DNA of 11,616 bases from Fidelibacterota bacterium UBA7303 (GTDB lineage: Bacteria; Fidelibacterota; Marinisomatia; Marinisomatales; UBA1611). The notes under the pieces were generated by a model. That model did no database searches, was not told the origin of the DNA, and saw only the letters and a list, made by a program, of their open reading frames with translations. A program made the translations under genes and the position numbers. Positions within the stretch are counted from its first letter, which is position 1. Each line of letters starts with the position of its first letter. Below, one piece after another: positions 1 through 8,521 of the stretch. The stretch spans positions 1 to 11,616 of the forward strand of contig DKQR01000094.1 in the NCBI GenBank assembly GCA_002471805.1, given 5' to 3'.

Positions 1-1190
1 TATTCTGTTATATCCGTAACAACACCAGCACCAACTGTATGACCGCCCTCACGAATCGCAAAACGCAACTCCTTGTCCATTGCGATCGGCGTAATCAACT
101 CAACATCAAATTCAACATTGTCACCAGGCATCACCATCTCTGTACCCTCAGGCAAAGTCACTACTCCCGTCACATCCGTGGTCCTAAAATAAAACTGGGG
201 ACGATACCCATTGAAAAATGGCGTGTGACGGCCACCCTCTTCCTTCTTCAAAACATAAACACTGGCCTTGAATTTCGTATGCGGGGTTATGGATCCCGGT
301 GCTGCCAATACCATCCCACGGGTCAACTCTTCCTTATCTACACCCCGAAGTAACAAACCAGCATTATCACCGGCCTGGCCCTCATCCAAAAGCTTGCGAA
401 ACATCTCCACTCCAGTCACTGTGGTCTTCTTATCGGCTCCCATACCCAGGAGGCTTACCTCATCACCCACTTTAATGATACCACGCTCAATTCGCCCTGT
501 ACCTACTGTGCCACGACCTGTGATGGAAAATACATCCTCAACAGGCATGAGAAATGGCTTATCCACATCACGTTCCGGCTCCGGAATAAAACTGTCGCAG
601 GCATCCATCAACTCCACAACGCACTTGGTGGCAGCCTCATCACCAGGATTGCTTAAAGCATTTAATGCTGAACCCTTGATAATGGGGGTATCATCACCAG
701 GAAAATCATATTCATTCAGCAAATCACGAAGTTCCATCTCTACCAGCTCCAATAGCTCATCATCATCTACCTGGTCTGTCTTATTCATAAATACTACAAT
801 GGACGGTACATTCACCTGCTTGGCCAATAAAACGTGCTCACGGGTCTGAGGCATGGGACCGTCTGCTGCTGACACAACCAGTACTGCACCATCCATCTGG
901 GCGGCACCGGTGATCATGTTCTTGATGTAATCCGCGTGACCAGGACAATCCACGTGTGCATAATGACGATTCTCCGTCTCATACTCCACATGGGCAGTCT
1001 GGATCGTAATACCACGCTCACGCTCCTCAGGGGCGTTATCTATACTGTCAAAACCCATCGCCTCTGCTAATCCTCGGGCACTCTGTACAATAGTGACCGC
1101 TGCCGTCAAAGTGGTCTTGCCATGATCCACGTGACCGATCGTACCAATATTGACATGGGGCTTCGTTCGTTCAAATTTTTCCTTGGCCAT
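1..1190 (-). CDS. tuf: Elongation factor Tu (EF-Tu), complete except for the last stop-codon base
   Basis: EF-Tu is the cytoplasmic GTPase that carries aminoacyl-tRNA to the ribosomal A site. Translating from the ATG at 1188-1190 gives 396 codons starting MAKEKFERTKPHVNIGTIGH. The G1 loop GHVDHGKT is at residues 19-26, the switch I RGITI at 59-63, DCPGH at 81-85 and NKTD at 136-139. Domains 2 and 3 follow, with GGRHTPFF and the terminal REGGHTVGAGVV motif. The last visible codons read V-T-D-I-T-E, followed by the two bases TA, so a TAA or TAG stop very probably straddles the window edge; 396 residues is a normal family length. It lies 24 bases after fusA and has its own GGAG ribosome-binding site, so it is probably the last gene of the str block. 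One oddity is His where most EF-Tu have Arg in REGGRTVGAG. The identification is secure; the exact end is inferred. Confidence 0.97.
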   Translation of the reverse strand, partial: MAKEKFERTKPHVNIGTIGHVDHGKTTLTAAVTIVQSARGLAEAMGFDSIDNAPEERERGITIQTAHVEYETENRHYAHVDCPGHADYIKNMITGAAQMDGAVLVVSAADGPMPQTREHVLLAKQVNVPSIVVFMNKTDQVDDDELLELVEMELRDLLNEYDFPGDDTPIIKGSALNALSNPGDEAATKCVVELMDACDSFIPEPERDVDKPFLMPVEDVFSITGRGTVGTGRIERGIIKVGDEVSLLGMGADKKTTVTGVEMFRKLLDEGQAGDNAGLLLRGVDKEELTRGMVLAAPGSITPHTKFKASVYVLKKEEGGRHTPFFNGYRPQFYFRTTDVTGVVTLPEGTEMVMPGDNVEFDVELITPIAMDKELRFAIREGGHTVGAGVVTDITE

Positions 1191-1197
1191 TGTTTAA

Positions 1198-1201
1198 CTC
1201 C
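1198..1201 (-). promoter_or_regulatory. Ribosome-binding site of tuf
   Basis: GGAG on the minus strand sits 7 bases before the tuf ATG and within the 24-base fusA-tuf gap. It confirms the start at 1190 and allows EF-Tu to be initiated independently of EF-G. Confidence 0.75.
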
Positions 1202-1214
1202 AGATTACGATTAT

Positions 1215-3305
1215 TTAAGATACTTTTCCGTGTACCTTTTCCAATATTTCAGACTCAATACTGGCTGGTACTTGTTGATATTTTGAAAATTCCATATGAT
1301 ATACGGCACGGCCCTGTGTAATCGACCTTAGATCTGTAACATACCCAAACATATTGCTCAGGGGTACGTCAGCCTTTATAACTTGTGCCTGTTTACGCTG
1401 TTCCATGCCTTCAATTTTCCCACGTCGGGAATTCAGATCACCCATCACATCCCCAAGATATTCATCAGGAACAATCACTTCCACCTTCATCACCGGTTCC
1501 ATCAATTTTGGGTTTGCTTTTCGACAGGCATCCTGAATGGCCATGGAACCTGCAATTTTAAAGGCAATTTCCGACGAATCCACATCATGGTAAGAACCAA
1601 AAATGAGTTCAACGCGAATATCTTCCAAAGGATATCCAGCCACAACACCGTTTTTCAATGCTTCCTGGATGCCAGCATCAACGGATGGGATGTACTCTCT
1701 CGGTATGACACCGCCCACAATCTTGTTCTCAAAGTGATAACCTTTCCCCGATCCATTGGGTGCCACATTGATCACAACATGGCCATATTGTCCACGACCA
1801 CCGGTTTGACGGACAAACTTCATTTCCAATTCATTGACAGTTTTTGTAATTGCTTCGCGATAGGCAACCATGGGCTGCCCGATATTGGCCTGGACCTTAA
1901 ATTCCCTCAACAAACGATCCACCAGAATCTCCAAGTGCAACTCACCCATGCCAGCAATGATCGTTTGCCCTGTCTCTTCGTCCGTAGAGACCTGAAAGGT
2001 GGGATCCTCTTCTCCCAGTTTCTGCAATGCTTTAGATAAAGAATCCTGATCTCCTTTACTAACGGGCTCTACCGAGACAGAAACAACCGGCTCTGGAAAA
2101 TCCATAGATTCCAGGAGAATCTTCTTTTTTTCGTCACAAAGCGTATGACCTGTTTTTACATTTTTCAGACCCACAGCCGCTACGATTTCACCCGCCGTTA
2201 CACTGTCCCGCTCCTCCCGTTTATTCGAATGCATCAACAGGATGCGGCTGATACGTTCACGCTTGCCGGAATTTGGATTAAATATATAAGATCCAGCTTT
2301 AAGTTTACCAGAGTATACTCTCATATAAGTTAATTTACCAACATATGGATCTGTAATAATTTTAAATGCCAAAGCGCTGAAAGGCTCATCATCTTTCGGA
2401 TCCCGTGTGATAACCACATCCGTATCATCCGGGTTCAATCCATCAACTGCTCCAATATCAAGAGGGGAAGGCAACAAGTTTACAATGGCGTCTAAAAGCC
2501 GCTGCACGCCTTTATTTTTAAATGCGGATCCGCATAATGTCGGCACAAACGTATTATCCACGCATCCCTTGCGTATGGCAGTTATTATTTCACTGACAGA
2601 AATTTCTTCATCAGCGAGGTATTTTTCCATCAGATGTTCATCATAAGTGGCGATTTCTTCTATTAAATGATGGCGCCATTTTTCTGCGTCTTCTTTCATG
2701 TCATCAGGAACCTCACCATATTCAAAGCGAGACCCAAGCGAACTTTCATTGTAGAGTATGGATTGCATGGTCATTAAATCTATGATACCCGTGAACATCT
2801 CGCCTGCTCCGATAGGAATTACCAATGGTAAAGGACTGGCCCCTAAGCGATTTTTTATCATTTCAAGCACGTGGAAAAAATCGGCGCCCACACGATCCAT
2901 TTTATTAACAAAGGCAATGCGGGGCACTTTGTATTTATCTGCCTGTCTCCAGACGGTCTCACTCTGGGGCTCAACCCCGCCCACGCCACAAAATACGGCA
3001 CAGGCACCATCCAGCACACGCAATGATCTTTCAACCTCTACAGTAAAATCAACATGCCCGGGTGTATCAATGATATTAATCCGACTGTCATTCCACATAC
3101 AGGTAGTAGCCGCCGACGTGATAGTGATTCCACGCTCCTGCTCTTGCTCCATCCAATCCATGGTCGCCGCGCCATCGTGGACTTCACCGATTCGATGCGT
3201 GCGGCCTGTATAATACAGTATACGTTCTGTCAAGGTCGTCTTGCCAGCATCGATGTGCGCCATAATACCAATATTTCGAACTTGATCTAGTTTTGTCTGT
3301 TTCAA
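1215..3305 (-). CDS. fusA: Elongation factor G (EF-G), TTG start
   Basis: EF-G is the GTPase that moves tRNA and mRNA through the ribosome after peptide bond formation and helps recycle ribosomes. The 696-residue product has the usual length. It shows the G1 loop AHIDAGKT (16-23), the switch I stretch RGITITSAATTC (58-69), DTPGH (80-84), NKMD (134-137) and GSAFKNKG (G5). Domain IV carries the tip loop GSYHDVDSSE with its histidine at residue 573, followed by GDLNSRRGKIEGME and the domain V run FGYVTDLRSITQGRA. The start codon is TTG (3303-3305). An in-frame TAG at 3330-3332 leaves only ATA AAA TAT AGA TCG GCA ATA CCA before it, and the first ATG is residue 15, inside the conserved P-loop region. 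No clear Shine-Dalgarno precedes it; the start is 20 bases after the rpsG stop, so translational coupling is likely. The stop is TAA. Confidence 0.98.
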   Translation of the reverse strand: MKQTKLDQVRNIGIMAHIDAGKTTLTERILYYTGRTHRIGEVHDGAATMDWMEQEQERGITITSAATTCMWNDSRINIIDTPGHVDFTVEVERSLRVLDGACAVFCGVGGVEPQSETVWRQADKYKVPRIAFVNKMDRVGADFFHVLEMIKNRLGASPLPLVIPIGAGEMFTGIIDLMTMQSILYNESSLGSRFEYGEVPDDMKEDAEKWRHHLIEEIATYDEHLMEKYLADEEISVSEIITAIRKGCVDNTFVPTLCGSAFKNKGVQRLLDAIVNLLPSPLDIGAVDGLNPDDTDVVITRDPKDDEPFSALAFKIITDPYVGKLTYMRVYSGKLKAGSYIFNPNSGKRERISRILLMHSNKREERDSVTAGEIVAAVGLKNVKTGHTLCDEKKKILLESMDFPEPVVSVSVEPVSKGDQDSLSKALQKLGEEDPTFQVSTDEETGQTIIAGMGELHLEILVDRLLREFKVQANIGQPMVAYREAITKTVNELEMKFVRQTGGRGQYGHVVINVAPNGSGKGYHFENKIVGGVIPREYIPSVDAGIQEALKNGVVAGYPLEDIRVELIFGSYHDVDSSEIAFKIAGSMAIQDACRKANPKLMEPVMKVEVIVPDEYLGDVMGDLNSRRGKIEGMEQRKQAQVIKADVPLSNMFGYVTDLRSITQGRAVYHMEFSKYQQVPASIESEILEKVHGKVS

Positions 3306-3325
3306 TGGTATTGCCGATCTATATT

Positions 3326-3790
3326 TTATCTAAAATGTGCAAATGCTTTATTGGCCTCAGCCATACGGTGGGTGTCATCTTTCTTTTTGATGGCACCGCC
3401 TTCTTCATTGGCAGCTGAGATCAGCTCTGATGCTAAAGCATCTGCCATGGGTTTCCCCGATCGACCTTTTGCAGAATTTATAATCCATTGAGAGGCCAGA
3501 TAAAAGCGGCGATTTCTTGGTACTTCTATGGGCACTTGATAGGTAGCACCACCAATGCGTCTTGATTTTACTTCCACTGCAGGAGATGCATTTTCGATGG
3601 CCTTTTGAAAAATCTTTAGGCCGTCTGATTTGGTACGTCTGTTAATGATATCCATGGCTCCATAGAAGATTTTTTCTGCAACACCTTTTTTACCCCTGCC
3701 CATTATATAATTGACAAACTTTGCCGCTGCCAAATCATGGTACATTGGATCAGGTAATATCTCTCTTCGCTCAGGTCTCCTGCGTCTCAT
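3326..3790 (-). CDS. rpsG: 30S ribosomal protein S7
   Basis: S7 nucleates assembly of the 30S head by binding the 3' major domain of 16S rRNA and contacts tRNA near the E site. The 154-residue product matches the family length (about 155). It has the basic N-terminus MRRRRPERREILPDP, the central helix signature AKFVNYIMGRGKK, the conserved GGATYQVPIEVP segment that forms the beta-hairpin arm, and the C-terminal KKDDTHRMAEANKAFAHFR. The ATG start lies 9 bases after the rpsL stop, with a ribosome-binding site that overlaps that stop. In E. coli, S7 represses its own operon by binding a long rpsL-rpsG intercistronic region. No such region exists here, so any S7 feedback must use another site. 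Stop is TAA, 20 bases before fusA. Confidence 0.98.
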   Translation of the reverse strand: MRRRRPERREILPDPMYHDLAAAKFVNYIMGRGKKGVAEKIFYGAMDIINRRTKSDGLKIFQKAIENASPAVEVKSRRIGGATYQVPIEVPRNRRFYLASQWIINSAKGRSGKPMADALASELISAANEEGGAIKKKDDTHRMAEANKAFAHFR

Positions 3791-3797
3791 TTTACGG

Positions 3798-3801
3798 CCC
3801 T
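3798..3801 (-). promoter_or_regulatory. rpsG ribosome-binding site overlapping the rpsL stop codon
   Basis: The minus strand reads TAGGG-CCGTAAA-ATG. The TAG is the rpsL stop, and its AG begins the AGGG Shine-Dalgarno sequence, 7 bases before the rpsG ATG. A ribosome terminating on rpsL therefore sits on the rpsG initiation site, a standard arrangement for translational coupling. Confidence 0.75.
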
Positions 3802-4174
3802 ATGATTTTGGTTTTTTTGCACCGTATCTTGAACGGCTGGTTTTCCGATCCGAAACACCTGAAGTATCAAGTGTTCCACGCACAATATGATAGCGGACAC
3901 CTGGAAGGTCTTTCACACGGCCGCCCTCAATCAAGACAATTGAGTGCTCCTGTAAATTATGGCCCTCTCCCGGGATATAAGCATTGACCTCCCGTCCATT
4001 TGTCAAGCGGACACGAGCCACTTTCCTCAATGCGGAATTTGGCTTTTTTGGTGTCGTGGTGTATACACGAGTGCATACGCCCCTTTTTTGGGGGTTGCCC
4101 ATGAGAGCAGGGGTGGCGGTTTTCTTTAAAACACGCTTCCTGCCTTTACGTACTAATTGATTTATCGTCGGCAT
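3800..4174 (-). CDS. rpsL: 30S ribosomal protein S12
   Basis: S12 lies at the decoding centre of the 30S subunit and monitors codon-anticodon pairing. The 124-residue product starts MPTINQLVRKGRK and contains the family blocks PQKRGVCTRVYTTTPKKPNS, GEGHNLQEHS and GGRVKDLPGVRYH. The streptomycin-relevant residues Lys43, Lys88 and Pro91 are all wild type, so the sequence predicts no ribosomal streptomycin resistance by this route. Asp89, the residue methylthiolated in E. coli S12, is also present. The reading frame stays open upstream to a TTG at 4207, but the ATG at 4172-4174 matches the conserved N-terminus and is preceded by GGA 9 bases away, so I start it there. It opens the str part of the cluster after an 82-base gap; stop is TAG, shared with the rpsG ribosome-binding site. 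Confidence 0.98.
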   Translation of the reverse strand: MPTINQLVRKGRKRVLKKTATPALMGNPQKRGVCTRVYTTTPKKPNSALRKVARVRLTNGREVNAYIPGEGHNLQEHSIVLIEGGRVKDLPGVRYHIVRGTLDTSGVSDRKTSRSRYGAKKPKS

Positions 4175-4179
4175 ATCAT

Positions 4180-4233
4180 TTAATCCAAAGCCGGCAAAAT
4201 TACACAATAATGAAAAAGCGCTGCAATATTCAT
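4180..4233 (-). other. Possible 17-codon leader ORF before rpsL
   Basis: In the rpoC-rpsL gap the minus strand has ATG at 4231-4233 and TAA at 4180-4182, encoding MNIAALFHYCVILPALD. An AGGA lies 8 bases before the ATG, and the stop is 5 bases before the rpsL ATG. Initiation and spacing would suit coupling to rpsL. However, a 17-codon ORF is expected by chance in a gap this size, the peptide has no attenuation-like codon run, and the transcript from the candidate promoter at 4199-4226 would not include its start. Treat it as a candidate only. Confidence 0.2.
4199..4226 (-). promoter_or_regulatory. Candidate sigma70-type promoter for rpsL-rpsG-fusA-tuf
   Basis: On the minus strand a -35-like TTGCAG (4221-4226) is followed after 16 bases by a -10-like TGTAAT (4199-4204), matching consensus at 4 and 5 of 6 positions. 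The expected start of transcription is around 4192, giving a leader of roughly 18 bases before the rpsL ATG that still contains the GGA ribosome-binding site. It lies in the only sizeable gap of the window. The alternative is that it is a chance match and the str genes are simply transcribed from the upstream rpoBC promoter. Confidence 0.4.
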
Positions 4234-4256
4234 TTAAATATTCCTATAACCATGTT

Positions 4257-7200
4257 TCAAGCGACGGCATCTTCCATTTCAAGCAGCAATTCGTCAGATT
4301 CTTCGATTGCACCTACCAACATATTTTTTATGCCGGGCGTACCCGTACCCGCTGGAATCAGACGGCCAACCGCTACATTTTCTTTCAACCCCTGTAAATA
4401 ATCTGTTTTACCTGCTGTAGATGCATCTGTAAGAACACGGGTCGTTTCCTGAAATGAGGCAGCAGATATAAAACTCTCTGTATTTAACGATGCTTGAGTA
4501 ATACCCATCAAAATGGGTTCAAAGGTGGCAGGTCTAGGTTTACGATACGTTGCAGTTACTCTCCCTTCAGCTTTCAATTCCTTATTAATTTCGTTGAACT
4601 CAGACCGTTCAATCATAGAATCGGGTTCCAGATCGGAATCACCCGGTTCATTGACGAATACCATTTGAGAAATGCGTTCATTTTCATTAAAAAATTCACG
4701 TTTATTCACTCTGTCCTCTTGAAGAAACCATGTATCGCCTGGATCTTTTATGCTAACCTTCTGCATCATTTGATTTACAATCACTTCAATATGCTTATCA
4801 TTAATTTTCACACCCTGCAAACGGTATACTTCCTGGATTTCATTCACCAGATATTCACGCACTGAACCTGGGCCTAAAACCCTTAAGATATCATCCGGTG
4901 AAATTGATCCCTCGCAAAGGCTAGTGCCAGCATTAATAAAGTCTCCTTCGTGCACAATAACATGCTTGCCATAAGGAATAGAGTAGATCCTTTCTTCTCC
5001 ATCCGCACCCATCACATGAATCTTGCGTACACCTCGACGGGTTTCACCAAAGCTGACGATTCCATTGATCTCGGACATTACAGCAGGATTTGCCGGCTTG
5101 CGGGACTCAAACAGCTCTGCCACCCTAGGTAGACCGCCAGTGATATCGCGGGTTTTACCAACATCTTTCTGAATTTTTACCAGTGTTTGGCCACGCTGGA
5201 CTTTCTGGTTATCCGACACCACAAGAGTAGCATTCACAGGCAGAATTGTTCCGCCAGCCATGATCTTTCCATTCTTACCGACGATTTCTATATGAGGGCT
5301 TAATTTTCTGTCACGGGCTTCAATTACTACCATTTGTTTTTTGCCACCTTCAACAGCTTCAACTGCATAGGTTTCACCTTCTATGAAATCTTTAAGAACC
5401 ACAGTACCTGTTTCCCGCGCAAGTATTATATCAGTATAGGGATCCCACTGAACCAGCACTTGGTCAGCCTTTATTTCATCCCCATCACTAACAAACATGT
5501 TTGCCCCGTAAGGCGCGTTAAACTGTGCAGTTTCTTCATTATTTTTATCCATGATATGTATTTTTGAATGGCGAGCCATACATCTGCGAACTTTGGTACC
5601 TCCCTCATCAATAGTGTCGGCATAGTCATAATTTTCTGAGAATCTCACAGTCCCTGGACGTTTTGATCTCATATCAGATTGCTCTATGATTCGAGTTGCC
5701 GTACCGCCAATGTGAAATGTTCGCAGGGTAAGCTGGGTGCCCGGTTCACCGATACTCTGGGCTGCTCTAATACCTACAGATGTGCCAATATCCACCAACT
5801 TGTGCGTGGACAGGTCCCAACCATAACATTTCGAGCAGACACCGCGTTTAGACTCACAGGTCAATACGGACCGAATACGTATATTTTCTACTCCGCTGTC
5901 ACCAATTAATTCTGCCATTTTTTCAGAAATGACAGAACCTGATTTAACAACCACTTCGCCTTTAACAATAAAGTCATCTAGGATAGTTCGACCAAGAATG
6001 CGATCCGCAAGAGGTTCAATAATCTCCTCACCTTCCTTCAAATCAGAAATAACAATACCGCTGATAGTACCACAGTCTTCTATATAAGTTACCATATCCT
6101 GCGCCACATCAACCAATCGCCGGGTTAAATAACCTGCATCTGCGGTCTTCAGGGCTGTGTCTGCCAAACCCTTACGGGCTCCATGGGTCGAAATAAAGTA
6201 CTCAAAGACCGATAAACCTTCTTTGAAATTGGATGTAATCGGCGATTCAATAATCTCACCTACGCCGCCTTTCATTGATTTTTGCGGCTTAGCCATCAAA
6301 CCGCGCATCCCTGCAAGTTGTTTGATCTGATCCTGGCCACCTCGTGCCCCAGAGTCTACCATCATATACACTGGATTGAATCCACTGCGATCATCTTTTA
6401 AGCCATCCATCATGGAAGAAGCGACTTTGTTGGTCGCATGGGTCCAAATATCAATAACTTTATTGTATCGCTCTCCATCTGTTAACACATGACGATCAAA
6501 TTTCTTTTTTACACTATCGACTTCATTTGAAGCTTCCAATAGGATTTCATCTTTTTTATCCGGAATCAGAATATCACTAATCGCAATAGAAACCCCACTC
6601 TTCGTTGCCATAGCAAAACCAAGATCTTTTAATTTATCGAGGAATATGACTGTTTTCGCATTACCTGCGATCATATAAACTTCATTAACAGCTTTTGTCA
6701 ATCTTTTTTTATTGATGATCTCATTAATAAAACCGATTTCATCAGGGAGAATTGAATTAAAGATTACACGACCCACGGTTGTGTTTTTATGCCAGGTATT
6801 GTTGTGCTTCAAATGAACATTTGCATGAAGATCAACAGCCTTGTTTTCATATGCCAATAATACTTCTTCTATTGAACCAAATATTTTTCCTTCACCCTGT
6901 ACGCCCGCTTTTGGTCGAGTAAGGTAATAACAGCCAAGAACCATATCCTGGGATGGAACAGCAATGGGTTCACCATTTGCTGGGTGCAAAATGTTATGGC
7001 TGGCAAGCATCAACACACGGGCTTCTATTTGCGCTTCCAGAGACAGAGGAACATGCACTGCCATCTGGTCACCATCAAAATCAGCGTTAAAGGCAGAACA
7101 AACCAGAGGGTGCAACTGAATAGCTTTTCCATCAATTAAAACCGGCTGAAAAGCCTGAATTCCAAGCCTGTGCAGCGTTGGCGCACGATTTAGAAGAATC

Positions 7201-8504
7201 GGATGATCCATCACAACATATTCCAGGACTTTATAAACGACCGGTTCCTGATTTTCGACCATTAATTTTGCACTTCGAGGAGTCTGGGTATATCCCCGCG
7301 CCATCAATTCCCTGATCATGTGAGGTTTAAATAATTCCAGTGCCATATTCTTTGGCAGACCGCATTCATGCAAATTCAACTGCGGCCCCACAACAATAAC
7401 AGAACGACCGGAGTAATCAACACGTTTTCCAAGCAGGTTCTGGCGAAAACGACCGGTTTTGCCTCTGAGCATATCAGAGAGTGATTTCAATGGCCGGCGG
7501 GATCCGCTGCGGATAGCTGTCTTTCGACGGCTATTGTCAAACAGGGCATCTACAGACTCTTGAAGCATACGCTTCTCATTCCTCAATATGACATCCGGAG
7601 CTTTAATTTCCATGAGTTGCTTGAGACGATTATTACGAATAATAATTCGGCGATAAAGATCATTCAGATCAGAAGCAGCAAAACGGCCTCCTTCAAGGGG
7701 AACCAAAGGACGTAGTTCTGGCGGAATAATAGGAAGGATAGACACGATCATCCACTCCGGTTTATTAAGCCGCTTTTTCGTAGGATCGTGAATAAAAGCT
7801 TTGACCACCTTGAGTCTTTTCAAGGCATCAGCTCTTTTCTGCTTTGATTTTGAATTTTTTACAGTATCAACCAGTATATTTTTCAATTCAATCAAATTGA
7901 TCCGGGACAGCATTTCCTTCATGGCTTCCCCGCCCATGGTCGCAATAAAATAGTTTTCATTATCACGGTCTTCTTCAGAAACGGCCATATAGCCAAACTG
8001 GCTTTCAAGATCTAAATATTCATCTTCCTCGATCAATTCAAATTGTTCAAGTCCACTTGCGCCGGGTTCTATGACCATGAACATTTCATAATAAATGACT
8101 CGTTCCAGATCTTTAGTGCTTTTACCCGCCAGGTAGCTCAGTTTGCTTGGAATCGAACGTAAGTACCAGATATGGACTACGGGGACAGCCAACGTAATAT
8201 GGCCCATGCGTTCTCGGCGCACTTTCTTGCGAGTGACTTCGACACCACAGCGGTCACAAATAATACCTCGATAGCGGATTCCTTTATATTTTCCGCAATG
8301 GCACTCATAATCTTTTACAGGTCCAAAGATCTTTTCACAGAACAGCCCATCTTTTTCAGGCTTATAGGAACGGTAATTGATCGTTTCGGGCTTCAAAACT
8401 TCACCGTAGGAACGTGCCAGCAACATTTCTGGTGAAGATAATCCGATAGTGATGGAATTAAACTTTTTATTTGTATCGATATTGGTTGATTGAATGTAAG
8501 TCAA
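4257..8504 (-). CDS. rpoC: DNA-directed RNA polymerase subunit beta', TTG start
   Basis: Beta' forms the clamp and half of the active-site cleft of RNA polymerase. The product is 1415 residues, close to E. coli (1407). In order: the N-terminal zinc site with Cys68, Cys70, Cys83 and Cys86; the RNA polymerase signature NADFDGDQM, whose three Mg-binding aspartates are 475, 477 and 479; the bridge-helix region with GARKGLADTALKTADAGYLTRR; the second zinc site with Cys811, Cys883, Cys890 and Cys893; the trigger loop GEPGTQLTLRTFHIGGTA with catalytic His931; and an insertion of about 180 residues before GGLPRVAELFE, the position of the SI3 domain of E. coli. The start is TTG (8502-8504): an in-frame TGA at 8526-8528 leaves no ATG or GTG, and AGGGGG lies 7 bases upstream. 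It follows rpoB by 17 bases. Stop is TGA. Confidence 0.99.
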   Translation of the reverse strand: MTYIQSTNIDTNKKFNSITIGLSSPEMLLARSYGEVLKPETINYRSYKPEKDGLFCEKIFGPVKDYECHCGKYKGIRYRGIICDRCGVEVTRKKVRRERMGHITLAVPVVHIWYLRSIPSKLSYLAGKSTKDLERVIYYEMFMVIEPGASGLEQFELIEEDEYLDLESQFGYMAVSEEDRDNENYFIATMGGEAMKEMLSRINLIELKNILVDTVKNSKSKQKRADALKRLKVVKAFIHDPTKKRLNKPEWMIVSILPIIPPELRPLVPLEGGRFAASDLNDLYRRIIIRNNRLKQLMEIKAPDVILRNEKRMLQESVDALFDNSRRKTAIRSGSRRPLKSLSDMLRGKTGRFRQNLLGKRVDYSGRSVIVVGPQLNLHECGLPKNMALELFKPHMIRELMARGYTQTPRSAKLMVENQEPVVYKVLEYVVMDHPILLNRAPTLHRLGIQAFQPVLIDGKAIQLHPLVCSAFNADFDGDQMAVHVPLSLEAQIEARVLMLASHNILHPANGEPIAVPSQDMVLGCYYLTRPKAGVQGEGKIFGSIEEVLLAYENKAVDLHANVHLKHNNTWHKNTTVGRVIFNSILPDEIGFINEIINKKRLTKAVNEVYMIAGNAKTVIFLDKLKDLGFAMATKSGVSIAISDILIPDKKDEILLEASNEVDSVKKKFDRHVLTDGERYNKVIDIWTHATNKVASSMMDGLKDDRSGFNPVYMMVDSGARGGQDQIKQLAGMRGLMAKPQKSMKGGVGEIIESPITSNFKEGLSVFEYFISTHGARKGLADTALKTADAGYLTRRLVDVAQDMVTYIEDCGTISGIVISDLKEGEEIIEPLADRILGRTILDDFIVKGEVVVKSGSVISEKMAELIGDSGVENIRIRSVLTCESKRGVCSKCYGWDLSTHKLVDIGTSVGIRAAQSIGEPGTQLTLRTFHIGGTATRIIEQSDMRSKRPGTVRFSENYDYADTIDEGGTKVRRCMARHSKIHIMDKNNEETAQFNAPYGANMFVSDGDEIKADQVLVQWDPYTDIILARETGTVVLKDFIEGETYAVEAVEGGKKQMVVIEARDRKLSPHIEIVGKNGKIMAGGTILPVNATLVVSDNQKVQRGQTLVKIQKDVGKTRDITGGLPRVAELFESRKPANPAVMSEINGIVSFGETRRGVRKIHVMGADGEERIYSIPYGKHVIVHEGDFINAGTSLCEGSISPDDILRVLGPGSVREYLVNEIQEVYRLQGVKINDKHIEVIVNQMMQKVSIKDPGDTWFLQEDRVNKREFFNENERISQMVFVNEPGDSDLEPDSMIERSEFNEINKELKAEGRVTATYRKPRPATFEPILMGITQASLNTESFISAASFQETTRVLTDASTAGKTDYLQGLKENVAVGRLIPAGTGTPGIKNMLVGAIEESDELLLEMEDAVA

Positions 8505-8511
8505 ACTGTTA

Positions 8512-8517
8512 CCCCCT
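8512..8517 (-). promoter_or_regulatory. Strong ribosome-binding site that fixes the rpoC TTG start
   Basis: AGGGGG on the minus strand lies in the 17-base rpoB-rpoC gap, 7 bases before the TTG. It is the strongest Shine-Dalgarno match seen in the window. It supports initiation at TTG rather than at the first ATG, which is codon 27. Confidence 0.8.
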
Positions 8518-8521
8518 GCGG

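Noticed and set aside
268..849. 193-codon plus-strand frame
   Set aside because: It is antisense to tuf, which is intact and fully motif-supported there; the plus-strand translation has low complexity (Ser/Thr rich) and no recognisable domain.
1383..2039. 218-codon plus-strand frame
   Set aside because: It is antisense to the conserved domains III-V of EF-G and resembles no family; shadow frame.
4175..4207. 11-residue N-terminal extension of S12 from a TTG at 4207
   Set aside because: S12 homologues start at the MPTINQLVRK position; the extension is not conserved-looking and the TTG lacks a Shine-Dalgarno sequence.
4211..4225. Possible terminator (AGCGCT followed by TTTTT on the minus strand) after rpoC
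   Set aside because: The palindrome is only 6 bases with no loop, so no stable stem can form; it also lies inside the candidate promoter spacer.
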